Source of the DNA: a virus
DNA: 64,000 nt
Direction: 5' to 3' (one strand)
Virus record (IMG/VR): IMGVR_UViG_3300027816_000051
Span: 62,001-126,000 of that record
Both the position numbers and the translations under genes were made by a program. Shown here in pieces: positions 7,544 through 20,600 of the stretch; positions within the stretch are counted from its first letter, which is position 1, and every line of letters begins with the position of its first letter. The notes beneath the pieces are model-generated. The model had not been told where the DNA came from. It saw only the letters and a program-made list of their open reading frames with translations, and searched no databases.

Positions 7544-9499
7544 ATGACAATTAACGAAGAAGTATCCAAATTAAGAGCAGGTTTAAATTATACTCAATTC
7601 AAAAACGAGTTCTTGAAATTTGAATCCGTGAAGAATAACAGTTCTTTAATGGGTCAAGTAGATACTTATTGGTCATTTTATAATCAAAAAGAACCATCAA
7701 GTGGAGGAAATACAGGAAGTGGTGGTAGTAAAACAGCCGCTTTTGCTACAGACCTACTTAAAACTCAAAATATTGCGGACTTAGGGTATTCAAACCCCGT
7801 TTCATCATTATCATTATCAAAAGATACTGTATTCCAATTTAGTACCATATCTGAAACAATAGGTAAAATTGCAAGAGAATCAAAAAATCTACCTGATTTT
7901 ATGGTTCAATTAGGTGTTAAAGGCGCCAAAGAGATGGTATCTTTTCTTGGTGATGAATTAATAAAAATACAAACACAAGAAGTAGAGTTAAGAAATAAAA
8001 TTAATTCTGAACTTGGATTAACAGGTGAATTATCAAGAGAATTTAGAAACAATATATTTGAAACATTACCAGCCGCTACCGCTATGGGATTTGGATTTGA
8101 GGATGTAAAAGATTATGCGGTACAAATGGTTGAACAAACAGGTAAGATGACAACATTTGGTAGTGATGTTTTACAAGAATCACAAAAAACCGCTAGAGCT
8201 TTTTACGGTGATTTATCTAAATTGGGAGCTGCACTGGATTCGTTTGAAAAAGTAGGTATTGGAGCAAAAGACGCAATCAAAGAAATTGACAGGGCGGGTA
8301 AAAGTTCATTAACTCTTGGTTTAAACGCGAGAAAGGTGGTAGCAGATGTTGGTGCTAATATGGACAAATTAAACACTATTGGATTTAAAAATGGTGTTGA
8401 GGGATTAACCAGAATGGTTCAGAAGTCTATTGAATTTAACATGAACATTGAAAAGGTTAAATCAATGGCGGAGAAACTTTTTGACCCCGACCAAGCAATT
8501 GCGTTGTCCGCAGAATTACAAGCTATAGGTGGAGCGATTGGAGATTTCAACGACCCATTGAAACTAATGTATATGGCAACAAATGATGCCGGTGGTCTAC
8601 AAGATGCGATGATAGGTGTTGCGGGTTCATTAGCGACATATAATTCCGAATTAGGTAGATTTGAAATTACAGGTGCAAACTTAAGAAAATCTAAAGCTTT
8701 AGCTGACCAAATGGGTATGAGTATGGAGGAAATGTCCAAAACCGCAATTAAAGCTGCGGAAAGGTCATCGGCGGCTACCGCGTTATTATCCTCAGGTTTA
8801 CAAATAGATGAAAAAGAAAAAGAATTCTTAACCAATATCTCCAAAATGGAAGGTGGTAGAATGGTTATAGATATTCCTCAATCTTTAGCAGATAAGATGG
8901 GATTAAAAGATACCAAAGTCGCTTTGGATGAACTAAATCCTACGATTGCAAAAGGGTTATTGGAGAATCAAAAAGCGTTTGAAGAAATGTCTGTTGAGGA
9001 TATTGCGAGAGACCAATACACGGTAACTCAAAATATGCAAAAAGACATAAGTGCGTTATTGACGGTTGCTAAAGTACAAGCCGCCGCAGAAATAAGAAAA
9101 CCTCTGGCTGAGTTTGACAAATACATTGAAGGTTTAGAATTATCTAGAAATTTAAAAGAAAAGACAAGTTTAGGTGGTTTACAAAAAACAGACGAAGGTT
9201 TATTTTCCAAAATGGTTAGCGAAGCGGTTGCACCTGCTAAAGCTTTAGTTGCTAAAAGTATGGGTGTGAGTGAATCTGATTTAGAGAACAGATTAAAAGG
9301 AAAAGAATCATCTACCACACCAACAACTTCAACAGTAAATGTTAACCATACACATACTGTTAAATCAGACGGAGCCGTTGTTGATAATGTTGTTAGGGCG
9401 ATTAATAATAGTCCATCATTGGCTAATGATATGTCTCAAAGTTTTATACCATCGGATTTAGATTACACATCTTTTACCTTACCACCTCAATTTAATTAA
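7544..9499 (+). CDS. Tail tape measure protein
   Basis: 651 residues, mostly helical, Ala/Lys/Glu-rich, with long predicted helices between residues ~90 and ~560 (for example 'LPDFMVQLGVKGAKEMVSFL', 'LGAALDSFEKVGIGAKDAIK') and low-complexity Gly/Ser near residue 50. This composition and its place after the tube and gp26-like genes identify it as the protein that sets tail length and is ejected ahead of DNA. T4 gp29 has 590 residues; at about 0.15 nm per residue, 651 residues would give a tail near 100 nm (inference). The C-terminal ~100 residues contain a His-rich strand ('VNVNHTHTV') and a disordered end. Confidence 0.8.
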   Translation: MTINEEVSKLRAGLNYTQFKNEFLKFESVKNNSSLMGQVDTYWSFYNQKEPSSGGNTGSGGSKTAAFATDLLKTQNIADLGYSNPVSSLSLSKDTVFQFSTISETIGKIARESKNLPDFMVQLGVKGAKEMVSFLGDELIKIQTQEVELRNKINSELGLTGELSREFRNNIFETLPAATAMGFGFEDVKDYAVQMVEQTGKMTTFGSDVLQESQKTARAFYGDLSKLGAALDSFEKVGIGAKDAIKEIDRAGKSSLTLGLNARKVVADVGANMDKLNTIGFKNGVEGLTRMVQKSIEFNMNIEKVKSMAEKLFDPDQAIALSAELQAIGGAIGDFNDPLKLMYMATNDAGGLQDAMIGVAGSLATYNSELGRFEITGANLRKSKALADQMGMSMEEMSKTAIKAAERSSAATALLSSGLQIDEKEKEFLTNISKMEGGRMVIDIPQSLADKMGLKDTKVALDELNPTIAKGLLENQKAFEEMSVEDIARDQYTVTQNMQKDISALLTVAKVQAAAEIRKPLAEFDKYIEGLELSRNLKEKTSLGGLQKTDEGLFSKMVSEAVAPAKALVAKSMGVSESDLENRLKGKESSTTPTTSTVNVNHTHTVKSDGAVVDNVVRAINNSPSLANDMSQSFIPSDLDYTSFTLPPQFN

Positions 9500-9513
9500 A
9501 ATTAAAAAGTTTC

Positions 9514-9521
9514 TATTTATA
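9514..9521 (+). promoter_or_regulatory. TATTTATA late-gene motif before the 1611-residue baseplate gene
   Basis: Exact TATTTATA ending six bases before the ATG at 9528. Confidence 0.42.
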
Positions 9522-9527
9522 ATATAA

Positions 9528-12500
9528 ATGCCAACATATTTAGATTTTAATAACACCAAAACTTTCAGGGACTTTTTAATTTCAAAAACTCTGAATAGAC
9601 CGAATGGACCTCAAACGTTCACGGATGCGAATTATAGTGTTCAGAATCTAAATAATTTTGCTAATGTCGACCCCGGTGACGTTAAAACAAATTGGGCGGT
9701 TTATTTTGGACAAAATTTTATCAATTTATATGTTCCACCCAATAACACAATTGAAGAATATACTGACACATCTTTACCGTCTTTAGCTTTATTATTAGGT
9801 GGTATAAATCCAGCTGGATATGTAAATTCATTCGAACCCCAAACAACAAATTTAATTAGTATTATGGCGGGCCAAAACTTCGATAGTGATTCGAGGTTAA
9901 TGAAATTCGCCACACAAAACATTAGAGAAAACAAACAAGGACCTGTCTTTGCTAGATTACAACAAAATTTGGAATCCGCAACATTAGGTAGGGTTAGGGC
10001 GTTAGATGCGTTAGGTGGAAATACCGCGACTGCAATTAATATTGTTACAGGTAGAGAACCTTTAGTTGAAAAAAATTATAAGATTACCGTTGCTAAAAGT
10101 TTATTAGGAAAGGGTGTTGATTTTCTTCAAACAGTTGCAGGTATTGAATTCCCTTTTAGTGAAATACCTGGCGATTATTTAACCAACCCAAGAAACCCTA
10201 TTGAAAATAGACCAACACCAAAAACAGAAGCCGGCGCTATTTTACAAGACGTTACTGGTGTTTTAGGAAGTTTAGTTGGTATTCAAAGAAGACCTAAACT
10301 CGGAAGAAAACCTTCCGATTTAATGATTGAATACATGGGAGAGGGTCAGAAACAAATATTATTTGACCAATTAACATATTCAACATATGCTCCAAATTAT
10401 ACAACAACAGCGAGGTCACAACAGTCATCAAAAATTTTCAATTTTGCGAATAGTTTTGCTCAAGGGGTAAAAACTGTTTTAGGATTAGAAGCACCAAAAG
10501 GTGTCGCATATATTGGAGACGATAGAAGTGAAGACGTGAAATATACCATGTCAGACTTTAATGACAACATGGTTAAAAGTAGTTACTTCTTAAGTTTAAT
10601 GTTTGACCCGGTACAAGCCGCGTTATTCGAGAGACAAAGAAATATTTCCCAAGGTGGACCAATTAGTGGTAAACTGACGTGGATTAGTAAGAACTCACAA
10701 AACAAAATTGGATTATGGAACGAGGAATTCCAATCAAGAGAAAGTGATACGTACAACAATTCAATTTCAACAAAATACGGATTTAGAGAAGATTCAATTT
10801 TGGGTAAAACTCAAGAAATCTTGGATTCAATGCCTAAAGATGGTCAAGCCACAAGAACACACGTTGGTAATGTTATTGACCAAACAAGTAGAATTTTTAA
10901 AGAAGGTGACAGTATGTTGTCTCGAGGTTCCGCAATTAAATTTGTTGACAAGTATAAACAAGAAACAGGTGCTGAATATTGTAGGGTGTGGACCAAAGAT
11001 AGGTCTTATATGAACTATTCAGACACAATGAAAAGAACCGCTAATATCAGAAAATTTGATGATAGTGTAATGGGTGGTGAGAGCAGACCTTGGAATATTA
11101 ATATCGCACCAATGTCAAGCGGAAACTATGATGCAAAAAATAGTTTTAAAAACTCATTTGGTGCAAAGAATTCAACAAACATATTTGAATCACCCACAGG
11201 TGATGGATTTTACGCTAAAAAATATATGTTCTCAATTGAGAACTTAGCATGGAGAACATCTAATACACCTGGTTTCACATACAATGATTTACCATTCTGT
11301 GAGAGAGGTAATAATGGAGGTAGGGTTATGTGGTTTCCTCCGTATGATTTGAAAGTTAGCGAGAACAACCAAGCTAGATGGCAAGACAATACGTTTTTAG
11401 GTAGACCTGAACCAATATATACTTATCAAGATACTTCTAGAAGCGGTCAATTATCATTTAAGGTTGTAGTGGACCACCCAAGTATTTTAAATTTATTGGT
11501 TAGAGAATACTTTAAAGGAATGTCCGATGAAGAATCGGAAAATTATATCAACGCATTTTTTGCGGGGTGTGAGGAATTAGATTTCTACGCATTAATCAGA
11601 AGATTCGCTCAATTAGATACAAACGATATAAAACTAATTCAAAGTTTCTTAAATCAAGGACAAGACCCCGAAACTATCAAACAATATAAGGTAACCACTG
11701 AGTATCCAACAGAAACAACACCAACAAACACAACAACACAAGGTAACGAAGCAGATTCTAAAGCTGTTGATGAGGTTATAATTAAATTAAAGTATGAAAA
11801 CGATATACCGGGACCAAGAGATAAAGTTGATACCACACAAAATTATACACAATTATACAAAGCTTACAAAGACCAAAAACAAGCTTATATTAATGAATTA
11901 GGTGCCGCGTTAAATACTTTAACTGGTTTGTCTCAAACAGACACTCAAGTAAAAACAGAAAAATCTTTTATTTTTGGTGATGCTAATCACGTTATAACAC
12001 AATCCGACATTGATGCTCAAAAAACAAAAATCGGTGATTATTTTGATGAAGCCGATGTGTCATTTAATAAATATGAATCTAGTTTAAATAGTTTAATATC
12101 AGACATATCTGGTAAAACAGCGGAAACAATTAGATTTCAAATTTTATCTTCATGTTCATCAGTTGCAACCAATGATTACAACGAAAGATTATCACTAAGA
12201 AGAAGTCACTCCGTAATTCAAGATATTTTTGATAGATTATCGGCTGTCGGAGGAAAAAAAGAATGGCAAATAAAATGGCCAACAAATTTAAATTTAGTAA
12301 ATAAAAATAATTCTGATAACGACAAAGAAATAATTCAAAAAGGAGAACCTATTGTAATTGTAAAAGAATATAGTACAAAAGATTTTGGTTTTGAACATGA
12401 TACTAAAATTATTGTAGAATCGGTCAATTATGGTGAAACATTAACTGGAACCCAACCTGATAAAGATTGTGTTAATAAAGATTTCGTTAGAGTACCAAAA

Positions 12501-14363
12501 TTAAAACAATACTCACCAATTGCGTTCTATTGTAGACAAACTGCAATGTCTTTAAAGTACAATAATAAATCAGAGAAGAAACAACCCGAAACACCCGCAC
12601 CACAACCACCCATAACAAAAATTGAGGAAAATGGACAAGTTGTTGTAAATCCACCAACAAGGAAACCGGCAATTGACCCATTAAAAAGAATCATTGCAAA
12701 AACACTATCTGAATGTTTTTACTTTAAAAAATTAGAAGATAGTGACCCTGTTGTTTTTTCATCACTTAAAGAAAAATTAAAATATTTTCATCCCGCGTTT
12801 CACTCAACAACACCTGAAGGTTTAAATGCGAGACTTACATTTTTACAACAATGTATAAGACCGGGTGATACCATACCAATTAAAGGTATATCAGAAGATT
12901 CGGATGTTAGAGCAAGAAATACCTCTTTTGGTCCACCACCTGTTTGTGTATTAAGAATCGGTGATTTTTACCATTCAAAAATAGTCATTAGAGATGTGAA
13001 CATATCTTTTGATGACGGAGGTCAAATATTGTGGGATTTAAACCCTGAAGGTATTGGTGTACAACCAATGATTGCTTCGGTCACACTATCGATAAACTTT
13101 ATTGGTGGTCAAGGTCTTTCAAAACCTGTTGAACGACTTCAAAACGCTCTATCATCTAATTTTTATGCCAACACCGAAATGTACGATGAAAGGTCAATTG
13201 CAACAAATGAAACAATCGGTGGTAAGAAGGCCGAAGAATTTACTCGTGAATTTTTAGAAGATTTGAACAAAACTTATGGTAATGCCATTAACAAAACCAA
13301 TCAATCTCAAAATACTAAAAATGTAAAAGGTGGAAATTATATGGGAGCCCTTGATGGTAACAGTATAAAATATACGGACATAATTAAATCCGTCTTCGCC
13401 TCAACAGAAAGTTATTTTGATAAGTACCAAGACACGTATAACAAAGTTTATACAAAATACGGTAAAGATATTACCGCTCTTTTATTTAAGGGTGAATATA
13501 GACCAATAAATCAATACGACATTTACACCTCAACATCACCAACACCGGGTAAAACATTATCATTACTTGGTTTATATAAAAAGACACAAGAATTAACAGT
13601 TTACACAACTGGATTAAAAACAGGATTAGCTAATTTTCTTAACAATTCATCATCAACTTATTTAGTTGATATGGTTGGTTTTAATAAAGAAATGACCGGC
13701 TCAATACTTACAGATACGAATGTTAAATTAAAAGATTTTATAACTAAAGAGATAATTGAAAATAAAATAAATGAACTTACCGTTTCCACTCAAATATTAG
13801 ATGAACTTGAAAAATCAAGAAACCAACTAATATCTGATTTAGATAGAGTTAATTTCGTTATTAAAAATGGTAAGGATTCAACAGTACAAGACAGTGTTGT
13901 TAAATCTGTGGCAATTAGTGGATTTACTTCTGATTTATTATATAATGAATATAGTACCTGTATTGATTATATTGAGACAAATGCACCGAAATTAGTTGAT
14001 GGTCTATCTACCAATATTACATTTTTAAATCCAACAATACAATCGGCGGATTTTGAATTTATGATGAAACAATTGTTATACGATAAAGTAGATGCATTTA
14101 TATCAGAGCTAAAAGACCCTTCGTTATATAAAGACCCTCTAAAAAATCAATTGAAAAAGAGATTAAATAAATTTGTTGAAAAACCAGAAGAAAAGAAATT
14201 TAAATTAACCAAATTCAAAAAAAGGAAAAGTGATAAAGAAATTAAGTTTGGAATTTCATCCACAACAGATGAAACAAACCAAACAATAATAGATGAAGCG
14301 AACCAAATCTTTTCAACATCAAACGAAGTAAAAGATAAATTAAATTATTATAGACCACAATAA
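9528..14363 (+). CDS. Large baseplate/tail structural protein with OmpA-like segment
   Basis: 1611 residues; no single T4 counterpart recognised. The gene lies between the tape measure and a gp53-like wedge gene, so a baseplate location is likely. Residues ~1-560 hold several hydrophobic, Gly-rich and aromatic segments. The segment ~650-720 ('GQLSFKVVVDHPSILNLLVR') resembles tail-tube-like or hub-like strands. Residues ~868-905 read 'DYNERLSLRRSHSVIQDIFD', close to the OmpA-family motif N-x2-LS-x2-RA-x2-V-x3-L that packs against peptidoglycan. Residues ~1145-1225 contain 'WDLNPEGIGVQPMIASVTL' followed by 'GGQGLSKPVERLQNALSSNF'. The C-terminus is Lys-rich. It ends in TAATG, overlapping the next start by one base, implying translational coupling. 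Confidence 0.6.
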   Translation: MPTYLDFNNTKTFRDFLISKTLNRPNGPQTFTDANYSVQNLNNFANVDPGDVKTNWAVYFGQNFINLYVPPNNTIEEYTDTSLPSLALLLGGINPAGYVNSFEPQTTNLISIMAGQNFDSDSRLMKFATQNIRENKQGPVFARLQQNLESATLGRVRALDALGGNTATAINIVTGREPLVEKNYKITVAKSLLGKGVDFLQTVAGIEFPFSEIPGDYLTNPRNPIENRPTPKTEAGAILQDVTGVLGSLVGIQRRPKLGRKPSDLMIEYMGEGQKQILFDQLTYSTYAPNYTTTARSQQSSKIFNFANSFAQGVKTVLGLEAPKGVAYIGDDRSEDVKYTMSDFNDNMVKSSYFLSLMFDPVQAALFERQRNISQGGPISGKLTWISKNSQNKIGLWNEEFQSRESDTYNNSISTKYGFREDSILGKTQEILDSMPKDGQATRTHVGNVIDQTSRIFKEGDSMLSRGSAIKFVDKYKQETGAEYCRVWTKDRSYMNYSDTMKRTANIRKFDDSVMGGESRPWNINIAPMSSGNYDAKNSFKNSFGAKNSTNIFESPTGDGFYAKKYMFSIENLAWRTSNTPGFTYNDLPFCERGNNGGRVMWFPPYDLKVSENNQARWQDNTFLGRPEPIYTYQDTSRSGQLSFKVVVDHPSILNLLVREYFKGMSDEESENYINAFFAGCEELDFYALIRRFAQLDTNDIKLIQSFLNQGQDPETIKQYKVTTEYPTETTPTNTTTQGNEADSKAVDEVIIKLKYENDIPGPRDKVDTTQNYTQLYKAYKDQKQAYINELGAALNTLTGLSQTDTQVKTEKSFIFGDANHVITQSDIDAQKTKIGDYFDEADVSFNKYESSLNSLISDISGKTAETIRFQILSSCSSVATNDYNERLSLRRSHSVIQDIFDRLSAVGGKKEWQIKWPTNLNLVNKNNSDNDKEIIQKGEPIVIVKEYSTKDFGFEHDTKIIVESVNYGETLTGTQPDKDCVNKDFVRVPKLKQYSPIAFYCRQTAMSLKYNNKSEKKQPETPAPQPPITKIEENGQVVVNPPTRKPAIDPLKRIIAKTLSECFYFKKLEDSDPVVFSSLKEKLKYFHPAFHSTTPEGLNARLTFLQQCIRPGDTIPIKGISEDSDVRARNTSFGPPPVCVLRIGDFYHSKIVIRDVNISFDDGGQILWDLNPEGIGVQPMIASVTLSINFIGGQGLSKPVERLQNALSSNFYANTEMYDERSIATNETIGGKKAEEFTREFLEDLNKTYGNAINKTNQSQNTKNVKGGNYMGALDGNSIKYTDIIKSVFASTESYFDKYQDTYNKVYTKYGKDITALLFKGEYRPINQYDIYTSTSPTPGKTLSLLGLYKKTQELTVYTTGLKTGLANFLNNSSSTYLVDMVGFNKEMTGSILTDTNVKLKDFITKEIIENKINELTVSTQILDELEKSRNQLISDLDRVNFVIKNGKDSTVQDSVVKSVAISGFTSDLLYNEYSTCIDYIETNAPKLVDGLSTNITFLNPTIQSADFEFMMKQLLYDKVDAFISELKDPSLYKDPLKNQLKKRLNKFVEKPEEKKFKLTKFKKRKSDKEIKFGISSTTDETNQTIIDEANQIFSTSNEVKDKLNYYRPQ

Positions 14364-14689
14364 TGAGTAGACAGTATTTTGATAGATATCAGTTTTTTGT
14401 TGAAGATGGTAAATTTAGGATTGTACCAGGTATTGAAATCCCAATAAAACCTTCTGACAGATATATGTTTTATAAAAAAGGTAGAGATAGATTCGATAAG
14501 ATATCTCAAGATTATTATGGTTCACCAGTATTTGGTTGGTTAATATTACAAGCAAATCCAACCGCTGGTAGTGTTGAATTTCAGATACCTGATAATTTTG
14601 TTATTAGAATACCTTTTCCTCTCACAACGTCTTTACAAGATTATAAAAGAAGTGTAGAATTGTATAACCTATATTATGGCGAGCAATAA
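14363..14689 (+). CDS. Baseplate wedge protein, gp53/LysM-like
   Basis: 108 residues. The core 'GRDRFDKISQDYYGSPVFGW' followed by 'LILQANP' is the LysM-like fold found in T4 gp53 and related wedge or tail proteins; in T4, gp53 links wedges around the hub. T4 gp53 is 196 residues, so this is a compact version. The start overlaps the previous stop (TAATG), and its end overlaps the next gene by 14 bases, fixing it within the baseplate operon. Confidence 0.72.
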   Translation: MSRQYFDRYQFFVEDGKFRIVPGIEIPIKPSDRYMFYKKGRDRFDKISQDYYGSPVFGWLILQANPTAGSVEFQIPDNFVIRIPFPLTTSLQDYKRSVELYNLYYGEQ

Positions 14690-17600
14690 TGATTACCCAA
14701 ATAATGAAAACATACTTGTAAAAGTTGACCAAAACAATCTTATTTATGTTGACCCAAATAGTGTTGTTGATGCAAACGGAGAAGTTCAACCAAGAGGACA
14801 TAAACAAGAAAACTTAGTCATGTATGTGAACTTGGAAGCTGATTTGATTCCAAGAACGACTCTTATTGCTGACGATAACGTAGGAAATACACTAACTCAA
14901 GTTGCAAAAGGTAATCTCAATTTTTTAAGAAACGCAAGTGGTGATGGGAACTTTGATGCCACATGGACTGACGCTTTTGTTCCCAAACCAATTCAGGGTC
15001 AAGAATCTACATATAAAGATGGATATGACGTAACATTCGGTGAGGACCAATTCAAAGACCCAACAGGACAATCTTTTGGTATTGATTCAATTAATATTGA
15101 CGTAAAAGGTGCCAACTTTGTTCCACAAATCACTATAAACTTTGTTGACGTAAGAGGTAAAACTCTTTTCGAATCTTCTGAAAACTCACCTTATCGAGCT
15201 TTCTTCCATTTACCGTGGCCAATTTTTTATTTAACAGTTAAAGGTTACTACGGTAAAGCCATTCGTTATAGATTACATATGACCGATTTTAAATCGAGAT
15301 TTAATGAATCTAATGGTAATTTTGAAATAACAACAAAGTTTGTTGGTTCAACTTTTGCATGGTTAAACGATATCCCATTGTCTGCAATTATCAACTGCCC
15401 TTATATGTTTTTGGTCGAAGAAAAAGACAATACAAAATTTAATGAAAGTACAGGATTATATGAAAAAAGAGTAAAACAATCATCAAGAGGTTATACGATA
15501 TTAAAATCGGTGTATAGACAATACGAACAAAAAGGTTTAATCCCAAAAGGTTTTCCTGTTCGTACCCTAAAAGAAATTGGTTACATCGCTGAAACTCTTG
15601 ATAAAATACTTGAACAACAAATTTTTAGTAAAGTCAGTATGGATGTCTTTTCTGGTATAAAAGAAATGGACACCCTTCTCAATGATTTTGAAAATTCAAT
15701 TAAGGCTTGGGGTAAACAATATCTATCACAAGAATATACATCATTTACTAAAACTGCAACCAATAATGAAACAATTAGTGATTTATGGTTTTATTTGAAC
15801 GCGAAAGATAAGACAGAGACAAAACATATATTAGGTAACGGAGCGGGTGCTCTTGAACTCCTTTTATCTAGTTTCAATGCCGCTATGGGTAAAACCAAAC
15901 TTTTAACTCAAGAACTATTAAATCAAACAAGTGGAGACTTCAAAAGGATTTCAATTAGGAATGTTAAAAACGTAAGTTCATATTATAAAGTTCTTAATGA
16001 TAAAAAAGTAGTTGTACATATTGATGGAATTTTTGAAGACATTTTTCAAATAAGAAAATCATTTGAGGAACAAAGAAAAAAAGTCGAAGATGATGTTGAA
16101 TCAGAAATGAATAAGGTCATCAAAAGTAAAGAATATGGATTTGGATTCGAACCAACCGTAAGAAATATGTTTGCGGTTTTATTAGCTAATGCTGAGGTTT
16201 TTATTAGGTTAATGAAAGATGTTCATAACAAGGCTTTTGATGCTGCTAATAATAGAAAAAAGACTTTAACAAATTTATCAAAAGAATCAAAAGGTGAAAA
16301 CATATATCCATGGCCTGAAGTAAAAAAACCCCAAGGTGGTGGTAAACAAAATGTAATTGCGTATCCCGGTGATGAAGAATTAGTTCACAAATTAAAATCT
16401 TATGACAAAACCCTTTGGCCTGAAATTGACTTTATTGAAGAGTATATTAAAATTGTAACCAATAGGGTAGAAACAAACGTAAATGGGGAACCCACAAGAA
16501 ATGATGTAAATTATGTTTTTGATTCAAATACTGAAAATCAAAAAATTGAAGACTTATCAGGTATTGACGTTATAAATGAATCTATACCATTTATTGATAA
16601 AAGTTACGCGGGATTTGTTTACGAATTGTACGAAAGAGCACTGTATTCAACATTGTTTGATTCTTTTAATGACCAAATGATTAGACAGTTGGCCAATGAA
16701 GAATTTAAAAATATTCAAGAATTAATAAAAGACGATAACGATATTATTGAGTTAGCAAAAAAAATAACCAATAAAGACCAATTAATTGCTCCTGTTACAA
16801 AAACAGAATTAAGAGAAAACGGTGTTATTCAAAAAAATGAAGATGGGACACCTAAGACCACTACGGTTTATGATGGATATCTACCTGGATTATCACCATA
16901 TGAAAGATTCAATTATTTTAAAGACCATCTACCAACAACCAATTATATATCTTCAGTCATTGACGAACCATTTAAATTTGAAAAATATGACGAGACAGCA
17001 ACTAACCCTACGGGTGATTTAAAAGAAGATGATTTAAATAAAATTTTAATTGATTACGAACCTGAAACATACAGGACAGACATATACCCCTTCAATTCAA
17101 CAACATATTTGAATTATTTAGGTAAAACAAATTTCACAAGAGATAATTTTAAATTTAATGGCATTTTAAAAGTTAACAGTTCTCAAGGTTTTATATGTTC
17201 ACCAATAGAATCTAAATCATGGGTTAAACCATCAGCAGACAGCACTGACTTTTTTAAAAATACGATTAATGTTACAGGAAACACAACCTCAATATTAAAC
17301 ACACCATATTTTCATAATCAATTATTTAATGATTTTAATAAATCAACTTTACGAGGTAAGTACGCTGGTTCATCGTATTTGTTATTAAACTCATTACCTT
17401 TCATTGATTTAGATGAACAAATAACATTTGGAGGTCAGTCAATATTAACATCTTCTTTATTTAGAGAAGTATCGTCTACACATTTTATACCATATCATTT
17501 AATGTTAAAATGGGGTTCAATTTATCATAGATATAAAACACACTTAATAGATGGTTACGATATTTTGAATGGATGTGTAAATTCAAGCTATGTTACAAAA

Positions 17601-20600
17601 CCATTAACAGGTAAAACCCTATTTGATAATAATGGTGCACTAATAACATACACATCAACAAACGCAAGTAGTAGTGGTACTACGATTAATGTACCAAGTA
17701 CAATAGGACTACAAACAGGAATGACCGTTACGGTTATTGCTGGTACAGGACAAACAGCGCCGAATACGTACATTACAAATATTACAAGTACTACAGGATT
17801 TACAATTTCACAAACTCCACTTACAGGACTAACAGGTGCCACAGTATTTGCTGTTTATGATGAATATGTGACCTTTGATATAGTACCAAAAATTTCCACA
17901 TCATCAGGTTCAACTTCAGGTGTTACATATACTGGTTACACTAATGCAGGTATTAGACCGTTCTATCAAACTGTGTACAGTCAAATAGTAAATGACTATG
18001 CAACTTATGATATAACTTTAGGTAATGTTTCATATTCTTCCACAAGTACATCGGGTAAATTATTACATAGGGTTACACAAAAAAGCGGTATGAATTATTG
18101 GGACGTGGTTATGGATAATTCCAAATACATAACCTCAGACAAAAACTACACTTTATTACCATCTCTTGGGGGACATAAAAATAGTGACATATCCAATAGT
18201 AACACATTCACAGTAGCTGAGGAGTTGACATTTAAAACACTTTGGTACCTAAACGACACTCTTTCAACTAGTTTTAGTGGACAAACGTTCCCAAGTCCGT
18301 ACGATTATTTTAGGACAACAGGTAACACATATTCAATATCAACTAATTACAAAAAGGCGTTAGATTTAATCGGTACATTTAGCCCTCAAATACTTGAGTA
18401 TTTTGAAAGTTTCTTTCTTGATTTTGCTAGTGAAAAAATAAATGAAGAAATACCGTATAACATTTTTAGGAATATTAGTTATCCTAAATTCCAAGATATG
18501 TTAAAGAAATTATCCGTTGTTGAAAAGAAAGACGATGATAGTAATGATATTGATTTATTAATTGGTAACACATTAAAAGAAAGACAAAAAAGAAACGCTG
18601 AATCTATCACTACAGATATATTAAGTGCTAACAACTTAATAAAATTTACGTTAGCAAACCCAAAAGAAATTGATGCCAATTCTTTATATGGTTTGACAGC
18701 GGTTCAACCTTATAAGTCTTTGACAACTTATAAACCACAACCTTTCAGTGCTTCAGATTTAACAACCCCAAATCTTAATTTTATTAAATTATATATTGGT
18801 GAAGATATTGATAGTTACTATGTTAATTTCTTTAGTTTATTGGACGTTAAATTAACTGAAGATAACATAAAAAAACATAGGCCGTTGGCTCAAATATATG
18901 GTGGATATCGAAAAGCGGGAGGAACCAACACCAAAGCCGCGTTTTTAACTTATTTACAAGATTCAATAATACTTAAAAATACAGGTGGAACAAATGTTCC
19001 AAAAGGGGCTGAAGCTAGACTTGCTTTGTATTTGAATACACTTTTACCATTATTAGGTAATTTAACGAGTAACGCCACGGGTAATCCTGCTGCTAGTATT
19101 GATATGTTTAGAGGTTACAATTCAACTCAAACAAAGTTAGAATTGTATAACACTTTCAAATCATTTAACGATAAATGGACCGCCGGTAATTCAATTGGTC
19201 AACGTTTGTTACTTGAGGAATTTTTATTCTTAGACAAAGCCAATAGAGACATTGGTGATAAATTTTATTTAAACATAGATAAGTTTACACCTTTATTGGA
19301 CCCAAACAACTCTAAACTTCCTTTGTACAACGCCATTTCTATGATAATACAAGGTACTGGATTAGATATGAGAGCGTTACCTGCCTATATAAATTTTTAT
19401 GGTAATAACTTGACAAATAAGAATAAAATAACACCATCAAAAAAAGTGGCATCAACTTTATTTGGTACATTCTTAGAGGTTGATTATCAAGAGGCGACAC
19501 CAAAAGTTATCATACAATTAGTTGGACAAACATCGAAAAGAATTGATATGTCCAATAGTAAGGCGTATAAGTTTGTTGACGATAGTTTTTATATTGGTGG
19601 ACAAACTCCAAACCCATTATTAATAACATCATTAGAAGGTTTCTCACAAAACGATTTATCAAAATCTAATAGGGTAGTTGCGTTTGAGGTGAGTTTTGGT
19701 GACCAAAATCAAGGTATATTCAAAGGAGTTACATTAGACCAAAGTACACTAAAAAATACATCAGAGTCTTTTCAAGTTTTAGAAAATCTATCAAGGTCGG
19801 CTTCAGGTGCTGGTGTTCATAATGTAGACACAAGTTTATTCGATTATTATAAACAAGCATCATATAAATGTGGTGTAACTGCCATGGGTAACGTTATGAT
19901 TCAACCAACAATGTTCTTTTACTTAAAAAACATACCTATGTTTAGGGGTTCATATTGGATTACTGAGGTTTCTCATCAAATCAAGGGTAATAACATCTCA
20001 ACAAGTTTTTCAGGAACACGAATACCATATACTTCATTACCTGACCCTAAAGACTCATTTGTTGCAAGTTATCGAATTCTATTTGATAAAATTCAAGCAA
20101 AAGCTATTGCTAAAATCAAACAGAGAGCCGCTAACGATACCGACACCGACCAAGAAGTTATATACCAAGGAATACCATATGTTACGGACAGACAAGGTAA
20201 AAATATACAGGGTGAAACGGTTATTCAAGAAGTTGGTATTAACAGATTTGGTGTACCATATAATGGATATAATGAAACTCGTCTAATACAAAAAGTTAGA
20301 AACGGTAATGAGGAATGGTTTAGAACTATTGTATATAAAATGGGTGGAGAAAAATACCCAATAGATGACGCACAAGGATTTAATCTCACAAACGGAATTA
20401 CATGGTCTGACGTTAAGGATTCAAGTTATAAATTCTATAATGTGGATTTTCAATTGTCAAGAACCATTACTAATGATGTTATAAAAACTGCTAAAACAAC
20501 ATTTAAGAACCCTAAAAACAATACTCAATTAACAGTAAATCCTAATTACCAATTAGACAAAACTGTTGGTTCAATAGTGGTTGAAGGTCCAATTAGTAGA

